From contig NW_008705571.1 in NCBI RefSeq assembly GCF_000186865.1, positions 894,530-958,529 of the forward strand: DNA of 64,000 bases, read 5' to 3'. The position numbers and the translations under genes were made by a program. Source of the DNA: Aureococcus anophagefferens. Taxonomy: Eukaryota; Sar; Pelagophyceae; Pelagomonadales; Pelagomonadaceae. The notes below the pieces were generated by a model. It was not told the origin of the DNA, did not search any database, and saw only the letters and a program-made list of their open reading frames with translations. Of this stretch, positions 1 to 8,016 are shown piece after piece (position 1 is the first letter of the stretch; every line of letters begins with the position of its first letter).

Positions 1-289
1 CCTCGCCGGCCGTGAAGCGGCTCTTCGACGCCGCGGCGTCGTCGGCGAGGAGGGCGCCGTGCATGCTGATCATCTGCTGCTTCTTGTCGATGCTCAGCGT
101 CGCGATGAGGCGCTGCTGGGCGTCGCCGGGGAGGAGCTGCAGCTGCAACAGCTTGGCGAACATGGCCTCGACGGCCGCGTCCGACGGGGCCGGGCCCGCC
201 TCGCCCACGGGCGGCGGCGGCCGCGGCGGCGGCGCGGGTGCAGCCTCGGCCTCGGCCGCCGCCGGGGCGGCGGGGTCGGGCTCCGCCAT
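1..289 (-). CDS. Formin-like protein, N-terminal part (runs off the window)
   Basis: The minus strand is open from an ATG at 289 to the left edge, giving about 96 residues. Residues 1-40 are Ala/Pro-rich. They are followed by AMFAKLLQLQLLPGDAQQRL and then a Lys-Lys-Gln-rich stretch. That pattern resembles the start of the GTPase-binding/FH3 region of Diaphanous-type formins, which nucleate actin filaments: an aromatic and two leucines, an LP step, then a KK motif. The rest of the gene is outside the window, so FH1/FH2 domains cannot be checked. It is divergent from the PsbP-like gene, with a 210-bp shared upstream region. The reading frame is secure; the family call is tentative. Confidence 0.5.
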   Translation of the reverse strand, partial: MAEPDPAAPAAAEAEAAPAPPPRPPPPVGEAGPAPSDAAVEAMFAKLLQLQLLPGDAQQRLIATLSIDKKQQMISMHGALLADDAAASKSRFTAGE

Positions 290-499
290 CGGGCCTGCCG
301 GGCAGCCACACGAACAGGATGTTCAACACGAGCTTGGCTCGGTATGGTGCCGCGGCGTCGAACCGCGATCTCATCACTAAGTCTTCTCATCTCGATCTCG
401 ACAAGCACTGCTCAGTGCGCCGAGGTGGCAAGCGACTTGCACGAGCTCCTCACGAGCTCCGACTTGAGCTGAAGTGTTGGACGCCCGCGCAGCTCATCG

Positions 500-1405
500 A
501 TGACGCGCGGCGTGCTCCTCCTCCTCGCGGCGGCGGGCGCGCTCGACGCGTCGCGCCGGCGCGTCGTGCTCGCCGGTCCCAGCGCCGCGGCCGTCGGCGC
601 GCTGCGGCCCGCGGCCGCCGAGGTGCAGCAGCAGATGCGCACGTCCGGCGACATCGGCAGCTACCAGGAGGCGACGGGCATGATGAGCTCGAACCTCGGC
701 GCGGGCACGATCAGCGGCAAGTCGCGGCCCGAGACGGGCTGCGTCATGGTCGAGGCGCCCGCGGCGTCCGGCACCGTCGTCTCCGCCTTGCTCGTGCTCA
801 ACGACGGCGTGCTCGCGACGGTCCAGTTCGACGCGCCGGCCCTCAAGCTCGCCAAGGGCTTCTACTACGACGTCGAGGCGCGGTCGAAGACCGGCGACTC
901 GTCCTACGTCCAGGTGCTGGCCAAGCCCGGCAAGAAGCTCGACGAGCTCTCGGCGGCGCAGATCGCGGACCGCGTGCTCCAGCCCAGCGGCCGCTACGGC
1001 GCCTTCGGCCCGCCGACGGACGTGAAGATCACGCGCGACGTCTCCGCCGGCGCCGCGCGCCTCGTCGACGTGTCCTTCTCGGCCATCACGCCGGGCGGCT
1101 CGTCGACGCCGCGGCGCGCCGTCGTCGCCGCGACGACGGCCGAGGGCAGCGGCGACGTGCTCCTCCTCGTGTCGTCCGCGTCCGAGGCGCGCTGGGCGAG
1201 CGGCGGCGAGGCCGCGGCGCGCGCCGTGTCCCAGTCGTTCCGCGTCGCCGCGGCCAAGGCGACGAAGCTGAAATACAACGCGGAGAGCGACTACCGCTTC
1301 GAGGCGCAGGGCGGCGTGCGCATGCCCGCGAACCCGCTCGACGGATTTAGCACGGAGCCGTCCTTCGGGTCCGCGGGCGGCCTCGGCAAGCCCTTCGGGT
1401 CCTGA
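500..1405 (+). CDS. PsbP-like thylakoid lumen protein
   Basis: A 301-residue protein. Residues 1-22 look like a signal peptide. A twin-arginine patch (ASRRRVVLAG, about 17-26) and an Ala-rich hydrophobic stretch ending near residue 42 follow, which fits two-step targeting to a thylakoid lumen through the Tat route. The mature part has PsbP-family marks: FYYDVEARS near residue 119 and the C-terminal pattern ending in ARWASGG followed by VSQSFRV near 228-250. PsbP-family proteins serve photosystem II or the assembly of photosystems; which paralog this is cannot be told. The tail after residue 260 (Gly/Pro/Phe-rich, GLGKPFGS) is unlike classic PsbP. It converges on the next gene with a 21-bp gap. 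Confidence 0.7.
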   Translation: MTRGVLLLLAAAGALDASRRRVVLAGPSAAAVGALRPAAAEVQQQMRTSGDIGSYQEATGMMSSNLGAGTISGKSRPETGCVMVEAPAASGTVVSALLVLNDGVLATVQFDAPALKLAKGFYYDVEARSKTGDSSYVQVLAKPGKKLDELSAAQIADRVLQPSGRYGAFGPPTDVKITRDVSAGAARLVDVSFSAITPGGSSTPRRAVVAATTAEGSGDVLLLVSSASEARWASGGEAAARAVSQSFRVAAAKATKLKYNAESDYRFEAQGGVRMPANPLDGFSTEPSFGSAGGLGKPFGS

Positions 1406-1426
1406 AGGTCCGACGTAAGTTTCCAA

Positions 1427-2934
1427 TTACGACCGCGCGACGGACCGCGCGATGGACGACAGGCCCGCGAAGAGGTCCTCGGCCTCCTCTTCCTCCGCGT
1501 CGTCGTCCTCGGCGGCGGACCGGAGCGACCGCGCGGCGCTCAGGGGCGACCGCGGCGTCCCCTCCGGCGTCTTCGCCTTCTCGTCCTCGCCGGGGAGGTC
1601 GTGGCCCTTCATGGCCGCGAAGTGGATGCCGCCGTGGTCCGCGCCCTTGCGCGCCTTCTTCTCGATCCACGCGCGCTGCCGCTTGACGGCCTCCGAGAGC
1701 CGGTGGCTGAACTCGACGTGTTTTTTGGGCGCGACGTAGAACTTCTTCCGGTTGGAATGGAGCCGCTCCTGCTCCTCGCGCTCCTCCTCGGCGAGCGCGT
1801 CGACGTGGACGCCGTTGACGCGCAGCGGCTTGTAGAGGCCCGCGCCCTCCTTCCACCGACGTCCGACGTCGTCCGCGCTCACGCGCGGCTTGTCGTCCGC
1901 GCTCACGCGCGGCTTGCCCTTCAGGTCCGACCGGACGCCCGCCGCCGTGTCCTCGCCGTAGGACTTCGACGGCCGCCGGTCCCGCCGGGGGCTCGCGAGC
2001 TCGTCGCCGCGCCGCTGGGGCCTACGGAGAACGCCGATGTCGTTTCGCACACAAAAAAAGTCTCTCGGACGCGGGGCCGGCGCCGCATGATGCGCTGCCA
2101 CCGCTTCTTCCGCGAGTCGTCGAGGTGCCAGGTCCAGGCGCCCCGCACCTTCTCGACGTGCAGGCGCCGCGTCGGCCCCGCGCTCGCGGGCCGCGCGGGC
2201 TCCGGCGGCGGCTCCGGCCCGCGCGCCGCGCGCGGCGAGTGCATCATGCGCTCCCAGATCTTCGCGCGGTCCTCGTCGACGCGGAACGCCCAGTTGCCGC
2301 CGTCGCCCTTCTCCACGACGAGCGTCCGCGGCGACGGCGCGCGCGGCTGCTCCGGGAGCGACCGCCGCCGCACGAGGCGGTCGAGCCGCTTCTGCCGCTC
2401 CTCGTCCGCGGCCTCCCAGCCCGTCGCGCCGCGCTGGACGACGACGGGCGGCGCCACGGGCACGTGGATCGACGGCTCCTCCGCGGCCGGGTCCTTCGCG
2501 GGCGGCTCCGCGAGCGTCCGCGGCTGCGGCCGGCGCCGCGCGGGCGCGGACCGGGGCCGCGGCCGCGGCGGCGACGCGCGCGCGCGCCCGCCGTCGTCCG
2601 GCGGCCGCTGCGGCGGCACGTAGAGCTTGCGCGCGGACTTGGACTGGCGCACCTTCTTCTTGCGGCGGCCGGGCCGCCGCGGCGGCCGCCGCGCGGCCTT
2701 GACCGCGTCCATGAGCCGGTCCAACGTCACGGGCTTGCAGCCTTCCAGCACCAAATCCTCGCGCATGGCCGCGACGCGGTGCGCCTTCATCAGTCGCAAG
2801 TCCTCCGTGTCCTCGATGCCCATGCCGCTGAACAGCCAGTAGAACTTCTCCGCGAAGCCCGCCTTGATGCCGTCGAGCCAGTGCTCGATGGGCTCCAGCG
2901 TGTGCTCGCCGACGTCGAGCGCCGACGGCGCCAT
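1427..2934 (-). CDS. Hypothetical protein with tandem W-motif repeats (two exons)
   Basis: Two exons, 2934-2084 and 2021-1427, joined across a 62-nt introner-like intron, give 481 residues in one frame. The join makes the codon series M-R-P-Q-R-R and keeps both flanks open. Residues 1-75 are helical and resemble a small SAM-like or EF-like fold only vaguely. The middle is basic and Pro/Arg-rich. Two homologous units of about 27 residues follow: L-x-V-E-K, W, x-x-D, R, W-x-R-x-M (for example LVVEKGDGGNWAFRVDEDRA). The second exon holds a 7-residue tandem repeat (KPRVSADD twice) and ends acidic. No family recognised; probably cytoplasmic or cytoskeletal. The ATG at 2934 is the first in frame before the conserved part. 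Confidence 0.6.
2022..2083 (-). mobile_element. Introner-like intron, 62 nt
   Basis: On the minus strand the intron starts GCGCCGGC and ends CCGTAG, followed by GCCCCAGC. The two 8-mers agree at 6 of 8 positions, as expected of an old target duplication. Using the GC at the start of the first copy as 5' splice site and the TAG as 3' splice site joins the two coding frames exactly. The interior contains GCGTCCGAGAGA, shared in part with the other introners in this window. Confidence 0.65.
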
Positions 2935-3079
2935 GGCGCGTCGTGTCTTGCTCAGGCGGAGCCAGGCGACGATTGCACCGACATCATAATGATTGCAGCC
3001 CGCTCTAAAACCGGCGGTCGATGATCGCGGCCGAAGGTGAACACATGCTGAATCGCCGCGCAAAAACAGCTCGCGGAGC

Positions 3080-6000
3080 TTGCCCGACCCAGTCGATCTG
3101 GCTCCAGCCATGCGCCGCCATGGACAACAATCGCCGCCGCGGCACCACGTCGCGACGGCGCGCTCGGGACGGAAGAGCCGCCTGCCCGTCCTCTTAATCC
3201 TCGTCTGCCTCGCGGTGGACTTGGCGTGCGTCGTCGTCGGCGCCTGCCGCCTGGTCTTCGAGCCGCGGGACCTCTGGGCGGCCTGCCGGCTGACGGCGGG
3301 CGCCGTGTCCGGGGGCCTCCTCGTGAGGCCCGGCGGCGGCGGCAACACGTCGCCGGCGACCCTCGCGTTCCACGCGGCGCTCGCGGTCGAGCTCGCGACG
3401 CGCGTGCGGCGAAACGAGGCCCCGGCGGCGCCCGCCGAGTACGAGGGCCCGGCGCTCCGCCGCCAGAAGGCGCGGCCGCTGCCCAACGGCTTCCGCGAGC
3501 CGCGGCGCGCGCCGCCCGGCGCCGACGACATGCTCGGCGGCGCCGCGGCGGCGGCCGTCGCGACGACGCGGGGCGCGCTCGTCGGCCGCGACGTCGGCCT
3601 CGCGGACGAGCTGCCCGTGGGCTGGGCCGCGGATCTCGTCGACTACGACGCCGCGGGCATCGAGGCGAAGCACGGCGCGCTCGCGCGGGACCTGCGGGAG
3701 GCGCGGAGCAGCGCCAAGGCCGGCGCGACGGGGAGCTTCTGCTACAAGGACGACGAGAGCGACGAGGCGCTGTCCTGCATCCCGAAGGTCTACATCCTGG
3801 GCGCGCCCAAGGCGGGCACGTCGGACCTCTGGCGGGTCCTCACGAGCCACCCGCGGTCCATGAAGGCGTCGCGCAAGGAGACGCGCTTCCTGACCCGGGG
3901 CGAGTTCGGCGCGCCGCGCGACGGCTACGTGGACCAGGGCACGCGCCTCTCCGAGTTCGCCCAGTCCCACGAGGCGACGGCGCGCAAGGTCGCCGCGGAG
4001 CTCCACGGCGGCGGCCGCAGCGACGTCGCCGTCGTCGACGGCGGGCCGCACACGCTCTGGTGGAGCACGCAGCGCCACGACGGCGCGGACACGGGCATGG
4101 TGCCCGCGCCGCAGCTCATGTTCCACATGGTGCCCGAGGCCAAACTACTCGTGTCCCTCGCGGAGCCCGCGAAGCGCATGTATTCCGACTACTGGTTCCT
4201 CACGGCGGCGGGCGTCGCGAAGATGGTCAACGACCCGAAGCGGCGGAAGAAGGGCCGCGGCCCCCCCCCGGAAATCCAGTCCGCCGACGACTTCCACGGC
4301 AAGGCCCTGGAGGACGCGCGCGCCATGGAGCTCTGCTTCGACCGCCACGACGCCGCGGGCGGCGGCGGCAAGTTCAAGTGGGACGTCCGCGCGGTGCAGC
4401 GCTGCGCGTACGACATGAAGCACTTCGCGAAGAACGGCCGCGGCCGCATCGCCGTGAGCGTCTACAGCGCCTACGTCGCCCGCTGGCTCGAGGCCTACCC
4501 GCGGGACCAGTTCCTCTTCACGCGCCTCGAGGACCGGAGCGACGCGCCGTCGATGCGCGCGGAGATGACGCGCGTCTTCGAGTTCCTGGACATGGACCCG
4601 AGCGCCATGAGCGGCCTCGACGACGCGGCCCTGGGGGAGCACGCCAACGCGGCGGCGTCGGAGCGGCCGGCCATGCGCGACGACACGGCGCAGGTGCTCC
4701 GCGCGTTCTTCCGGCCGCACAACGACCGCCTCGCGGACTTGCTGGGCGACCCCAAGTTCGCCTGGCCCGACGTCGCCGTCGGCGGCGGCACGGGCCGCAC
4801 GGCGGAGGACGTGCTCCGGGCCCAGGACTCCATGCGCAAGGACCGCGAGCGCCACCAGGCGGAGCGCGCGCGGCCCGGGGACGCCGCGACGACGACGAAA
4901 CGCGACGTTCCCGCGGACATCTCCGTGCTCGACCTCGTCACGCGCAGCGACCACGACGGGCTCCGGGACGCGCTCGAGGCCCACGGCCCCGCCTTGATCG
5001 CCGAGGGCAAGGTGTCGGCGGGCGACGCGCTCGCGTCGGCGGCGCTCATCCTCGACGAGCCCATGGTGTCGCTGCTGCTCGGGCCCGGCGGCGTGTCGGC
5101 GAACGCGACGGAGGGCCGCGAGGCCCACGGCAAGTCGTCGCTCCACGTCGCGTGCATGACGGGCCTCTGGGGCGACAGCATGCGCGACTCGTTCACGTTC
5201 AGCCTCCTGGGCGGCGACCCGCACGTCATCGACGGCGCGATCCGGCGCGGCGGCGCCGTCGCGGGCGTCAAGCTGTTGAAGGAGCGCGGCACGAAGTCGA
5301 CCTACGGCCAGCTCCACATCCGCCAGGCCATCTCGAACGCGGTCACGGCCGTCGTCGACGCGCTGCTCAAACACGGCGCGGACCCGTCCGCGTTCGACAC
5401 CCAGGGCAAGACGCCGGCGCACTACTGCGCCAACTCGGGCTTCGGCGACGCCATCGAATTATTAGCGAAACGCGGCGCGAACCTGGACCTCACGGAGAAG
5501 CAGCACGGCGCGACGCCGCTCACGCAGGCCGCGCTCAACGGCAACGCGCGCGCGGTCGTCGCGCTGCTGGAGAACGGCGCGCGCCCGCAGGTGCGCGACG
5601 GCCACGGCCACGACTTATTTGATCTGGCGACGGGCCGGGGCGCGCCCCTGTCCATCATGCTCGCGGAGGCCGACGAGCCCGCGGACGACGGCGCGGGCCG
5701 CGTCACGGACCTCACGGAGTACGCGGACCCCGTGCTCCTGCGCCGGCGCCTGAGCAAGCTCCTGGGCGGGCTCTACCGGGACCGCGACGGCAACGCGGCC
5801 AAGGCCGACGGCGCCCTGGCGCCCGCGGGCGCGCCGGAGGCGCTCCCGGCGCTCGCGGCGGGCGGCTGGAACGGGCCGCTCCGGAGCTCGCTGTCGGAGC
5901 TGCTCTGGGGCGTCGGCGCCGCGCCGCGGTCCGACGCGGCCATCGAGGCGCGTCTAGATCATTGCGACTTCGACGTCGTCGAGGCGGGCGACGCGTCCAT

Positions 6001-7213
6001 CGAGCTCGTCCTGGACCACCTGACGCGGAACAAGCCCGTGATCCTCCGCGGCGTGTTGGAGGGATGGACGGGCGCGAAGGCGACCTACACGCCGTCGCGC
6101 CTCAAGGAGATGCACGGCGAGGCCAAGGTCACGGTGTCCGCCATCCCCTACGCCAAGAAGTTCTCGAGCGTGCTCGGCGACTCGGAGATGACGCTCGGCG
6201 AGTACGTCGACATGATGGAGGCGCGGAACCTCACGGGCGGCCGCTACCCCTGGTACGTCTTCCGCGGCCACCCCACGTCGAAGATGCCCAAGAAGGACGT
6301 CGCCCACAACGTCGGCTGGTTCGTGAACCCCGACGACACGCCGACGCCCGAGGTCATCTACAAGACGTTCGAGAACGCGGCCGCGTACGACACGCAGCGC
6401 GGCCGCGGCGGCCGCGGCGGCCCCAAGGGCGGCCGCGAGAAGCGCGACCGGATGGCCGAGGCGAGCGAGAGCGCCCAGCGCAAGGCCTGGGAGGACCGCT
6501 TCACGCTCAAGGGCGACGACGACGACGCGCCGCTGCCCGACCCCGCGGCGCGGATCTGGCCGTTCGTGAACCTGCAGTGGGCGCTCGGCGTCGAGGGCTC
6601 GGGCGCGCCGCAGCACTTCCACAACACGGCCTGGAACGCTCTGGTCTACGGCGCGAAGCGCTGGCTCGTCTTCCCGCCGGCCTACAGCTTCATGTCCAAC
6701 ATGCAGATCCGCCAGTGGGACGAGACGGAGCGCGAGGAGAACGAGAAGGGCGTCGGCCAGCCGCCGCCGCTCGAGTGCATCCAGCGCGCGGGCGACGTCG
6801 CCATCATCCCCGAGCTCTGGGGCCATGGCATCATCAACCTCCAGGACACCATCGCCGTCGCCACGGAGGTCAAGGCGTCGCTCTTCCGCGCGCCGCTCCC
6901 GCAGGCGTTCAAGCTCGTCAAGTTCCACCAGAAGGACAAGAAGGGCGACGGCGAGGGCCTGCGGCCGGGCCGCGACCACCACGGCGGCGAGGAGCCGCCG
7001 CCGCGGCGGCCGCGCCAGTTCCCGGAGTACGACGCGCCCTACGACAAGGACGCCAAGCCGGCGCGCGGCCGGCCCCAGTTCCACCCGGCGCCGCGCGAGG
7101 ACCCCTACCTCCGGAAGCCCCGCGGCGGCGACCCCTTCGCCGACCGGCGGAAGATGATGCGCGACCACCAGGGCGCGCGCGAGGCCGCGCGGCGCGCCAT
7201 GCGGGGGGCGTAA
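3080..7213 (+). CDS. Sulfotransferase - ankyrin - JmjC fusion, type II membrane protein
   Basis: A single-exon protein of 1377 residues. A hydrophobic anchor lies at about 34-59, preceded by basic residues (type II topology). About 236-560 is a sulfotransferase domain: VYILGAPKAGTSDLW is the 5'-phosphosulfate loop of PAPS enzymes, and the SVYSAYVARWLEAYP stretch near 455 plus the FEFLDMD end match the 3'-phosphate part of carbohydrate sulfotransferases. About 690-880 holds ankyrin repeats (LLKHGADPSAFDTQGKTPAH and others). About 983-1270 is a cupin/JmjC domain (NKPVILRGVLEGW; HFHNTAWNAL; YGAKRWLVFPP; WGHGIINLQDT). It has H-x-H where H-x-D is usual, reminiscent of JMJD8-like members of the secretory lumen. 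The C-terminus is basic and Pro-rich. A Golgi/ER lumen role is inferred; the substrate is unknown. The ATG at 3110 is an alternative start. Confidence 0.85.
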   Translation: MPDPVDLAPAMRRHGQQSPPRHHVATARSGRKSRLPVLLILVCLAVDLACVVVGACRLVFEPRDLWAACRLTAGAVSGGLLVRPGGGGNTSPATLAFHAALAVELATRVRRNEAPAAPAEYEGPALRRQKARPLPNGFREPRRAPPGADDMLGGAAAAAVATTRGALVGRDVGLADELPVGWAADLVDYDAAGIEAKHGALARDLREARSSAKAGATGSFCYKDDESDEALSCIPKVYILGAPKAGTSDLWRVLTSHPRSMKASRKETRFLTRGEFGAPRDGYVDQGTRLSEFAQSHEATARKVAAELHGGGRSDVAVVDGGPHTLWWSTQRHDGADTGMVPAPQLMFHMVPEAKLLVSLAEPAKRMYSDYWFLTAAGVAKMVNDPKRRKKGRGPPPEIQSADDFHGKALEDARAMELCFDRHDAAGGGGKFKWDVRAVQRCAYDMKHFAKNGRGRIAVSVYSAYVARWLEAYPRDQFLFTRLEDRSDAPSMRAEMTRVFEFLDMDPSAMSGLDDAALGEHANAAASERPAMRDDTAQVLRAFFRPHNDRLADLLGDPKFAWPDVAVGGGTGRTAEDVLRAQDSMRKDRERHQAERARPGDAATTTKRDVPADISVLDLVTRSDHDGLRDALEAHGPALIAEGKVSAGDALASAALILDEPMVSLLLGPGGVSANATEGREAHGKSSLHVACMTGLWGDSMRDSFTFSLLGGDPHVIDGAIRRGGAVAGVKLLKERGTKSTYGQLHIRQAISNAVTAVVDALLKHGADPSAFDTQGKTPAHYCANSGFGDAIELLAKRGANLDLTEKQHGATPLTQAALNGNARAVVALLENGARPQVRDGHGHDLFDLATGRGAPLSIMLAEADEPADDGAGRVTDLTEYADPVLLRRRLSKLLGGLYRDRDGNAAKADGALAPAGAPEALPALAAGGWNGPLRSSLSELLWGVGAAPRSDAAIEARLDHCDFDVVEAGDASIELVLDHLTRNKPVILRGVLEGWTGAKATYTPSRLKEMHGEAKVTVSAIPYAKKFSSVLGDSEMTLGEYVDMMEARNLTGGRYPWYVFRGHPTSKMPKKDVAHNVGWFVNPDDTPTPEVIYKTFENAAAYDTQRGRGGRGGPKGGREKRDRMAEASESAQRKAWEDRFTLKGDDDDAPLPDPAARIWPFVNLQWALGVEGSGAPQHFHNTAWNALVYGAKRWLVFPPAYSFMSNMQIRQWDETEREENEKGVGQPPPLECIQRAGDVAIIPELWGHGIINLQDTIAVATEVKASLFRAPLPQAFKLVKFHQKDKKGDGEGLRPGRDHHGGEEPPPRRPRQFPEYDAPYDKDAKPARGRPQFHPAPREDPYLRKPRGGDPFADRRKMMRDHQGAREAARRAMRGA

Positions 7214-7256
7214 GGGCATCGGATCTACCGGGGGGCGTAACGGCTTCGGATCTACC
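7203..7256. repeat. Two 27-bp tandem units spanning two stop codons
   Basis: Units 7203-7229 and 7230-7256 differ at only two positions. Each carries a plus-strand TAA (7211, 7238) and a minus-strand TAG (cta at 7225, 7252). These serve as, or back up, the stop codons of the convergent JmjC-fusion and PEBP genes. Confidence 0.9.
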
Positions 7257-7886
7257 GCGGGTCCATGTGCTGCGTCATGTGGAAGTTCGACGCGACGGGC
7301 GCGCCGAGGCCGTACCGCTCGACGAACGCGCCGTGGTCCCAGTTGTAGATGCCGTCGGGCGAGGGCAGGATCTCGAAGTCGATCCGCTTCGGCTGCTCGA
7401 ATAAAAATTGGCCGTAGCGGTGCGAGCCCCACGGCGGACTCGGGCCCTTGTAGGCCGACACCGTCGTCGCGGCCGAGAGGTCGCCGGCGCGCAGCGCGGA
7501 GCCGTTGATGTTGCCTACGCGAAGCGTCTTTTCCAGGTATCGTCCTTCGGACGGACGCGGGAGGCAGCGCCGACGACCCAGTGCCGCGCCGGCGCCTTGG
7601 AACCCGGCGTCTGCACGTCGGGCCAGGAGCCGTTGTTCGGCAGGTCGACGTCGGGGTCGATGTAAAAGATCGAATAGAGCTTGTCCGCCTCCGCTTCGCT
7701 CCACTTCACGGTGGGCGCGATCCACTTGTGCGTGCCGCCGATGTCAGACTCGAGCAGCAGATTGCCGCAATTGACGACGCCGGAGTAGTACTTTATGGAA
7801 TATTCCACGGTCAATGGCGTCTCGCTGCATTCAAAGTCGAGCGCAACGGCCGCTGGCACGAAGCATAGCAGAGTGAGAGCGAGCAT
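7252..7886 (-). CDS. Phosphatidylethanolamine-binding protein (PEBP) family
   Basis: Exons 7886-7571 and 7514-7252 give 192 residues. Residues 1-16 form a signal peptide (MLALTLLCFVPAAVA). PEBP signatures are YIDPDVDLPNN (the DPDxP ligand-site loop, with Val-Asp in place of the usual Ala-Pro), ARHWVVGNINGS rebuilt across the intron, and YKGPSPPWGSHRYGQFLFEQ, the classic GP-PP-G-HRY-FLLFEQ motif. PEBPs bind phospholipid headgroups or kinases; this one would be secreted or in the endomembrane system. The protein is near the usual family length. It shares a 130-bp upstream region with the LNR/OB gene. Confidence 0.85.
7515..7570 (-). mobile_element. Short intron in the PEBP gene, 56 nt, probable old introner
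   Basis: Removal from GC (7570-7569) to TAG (7517-7515) rebuilds the PEBP motif HWVVGN-INGS in frame. The flanking 8-mers GCGCTGCC and GCAACATC agree at only three positions, so the mobile origin rests on the interior (CCGCGTCCG) and on sharing the GC...TAG plan with the better copies. A GT donor in phase was not found. Confidence 0.5.
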
Positions 7887-8016
7887 TAGAGAGCATGCCC
7901 ATACTCACCTCTTTCCGTCAAACATCGACACAAGAAGATGACGAGGTAAAGGTGCTGCAAGGAAAGCCGGCCAAGCATGGGCTTCCGCTGATGCGGCGCC
8001 CCGCCAATTCCCCGAG

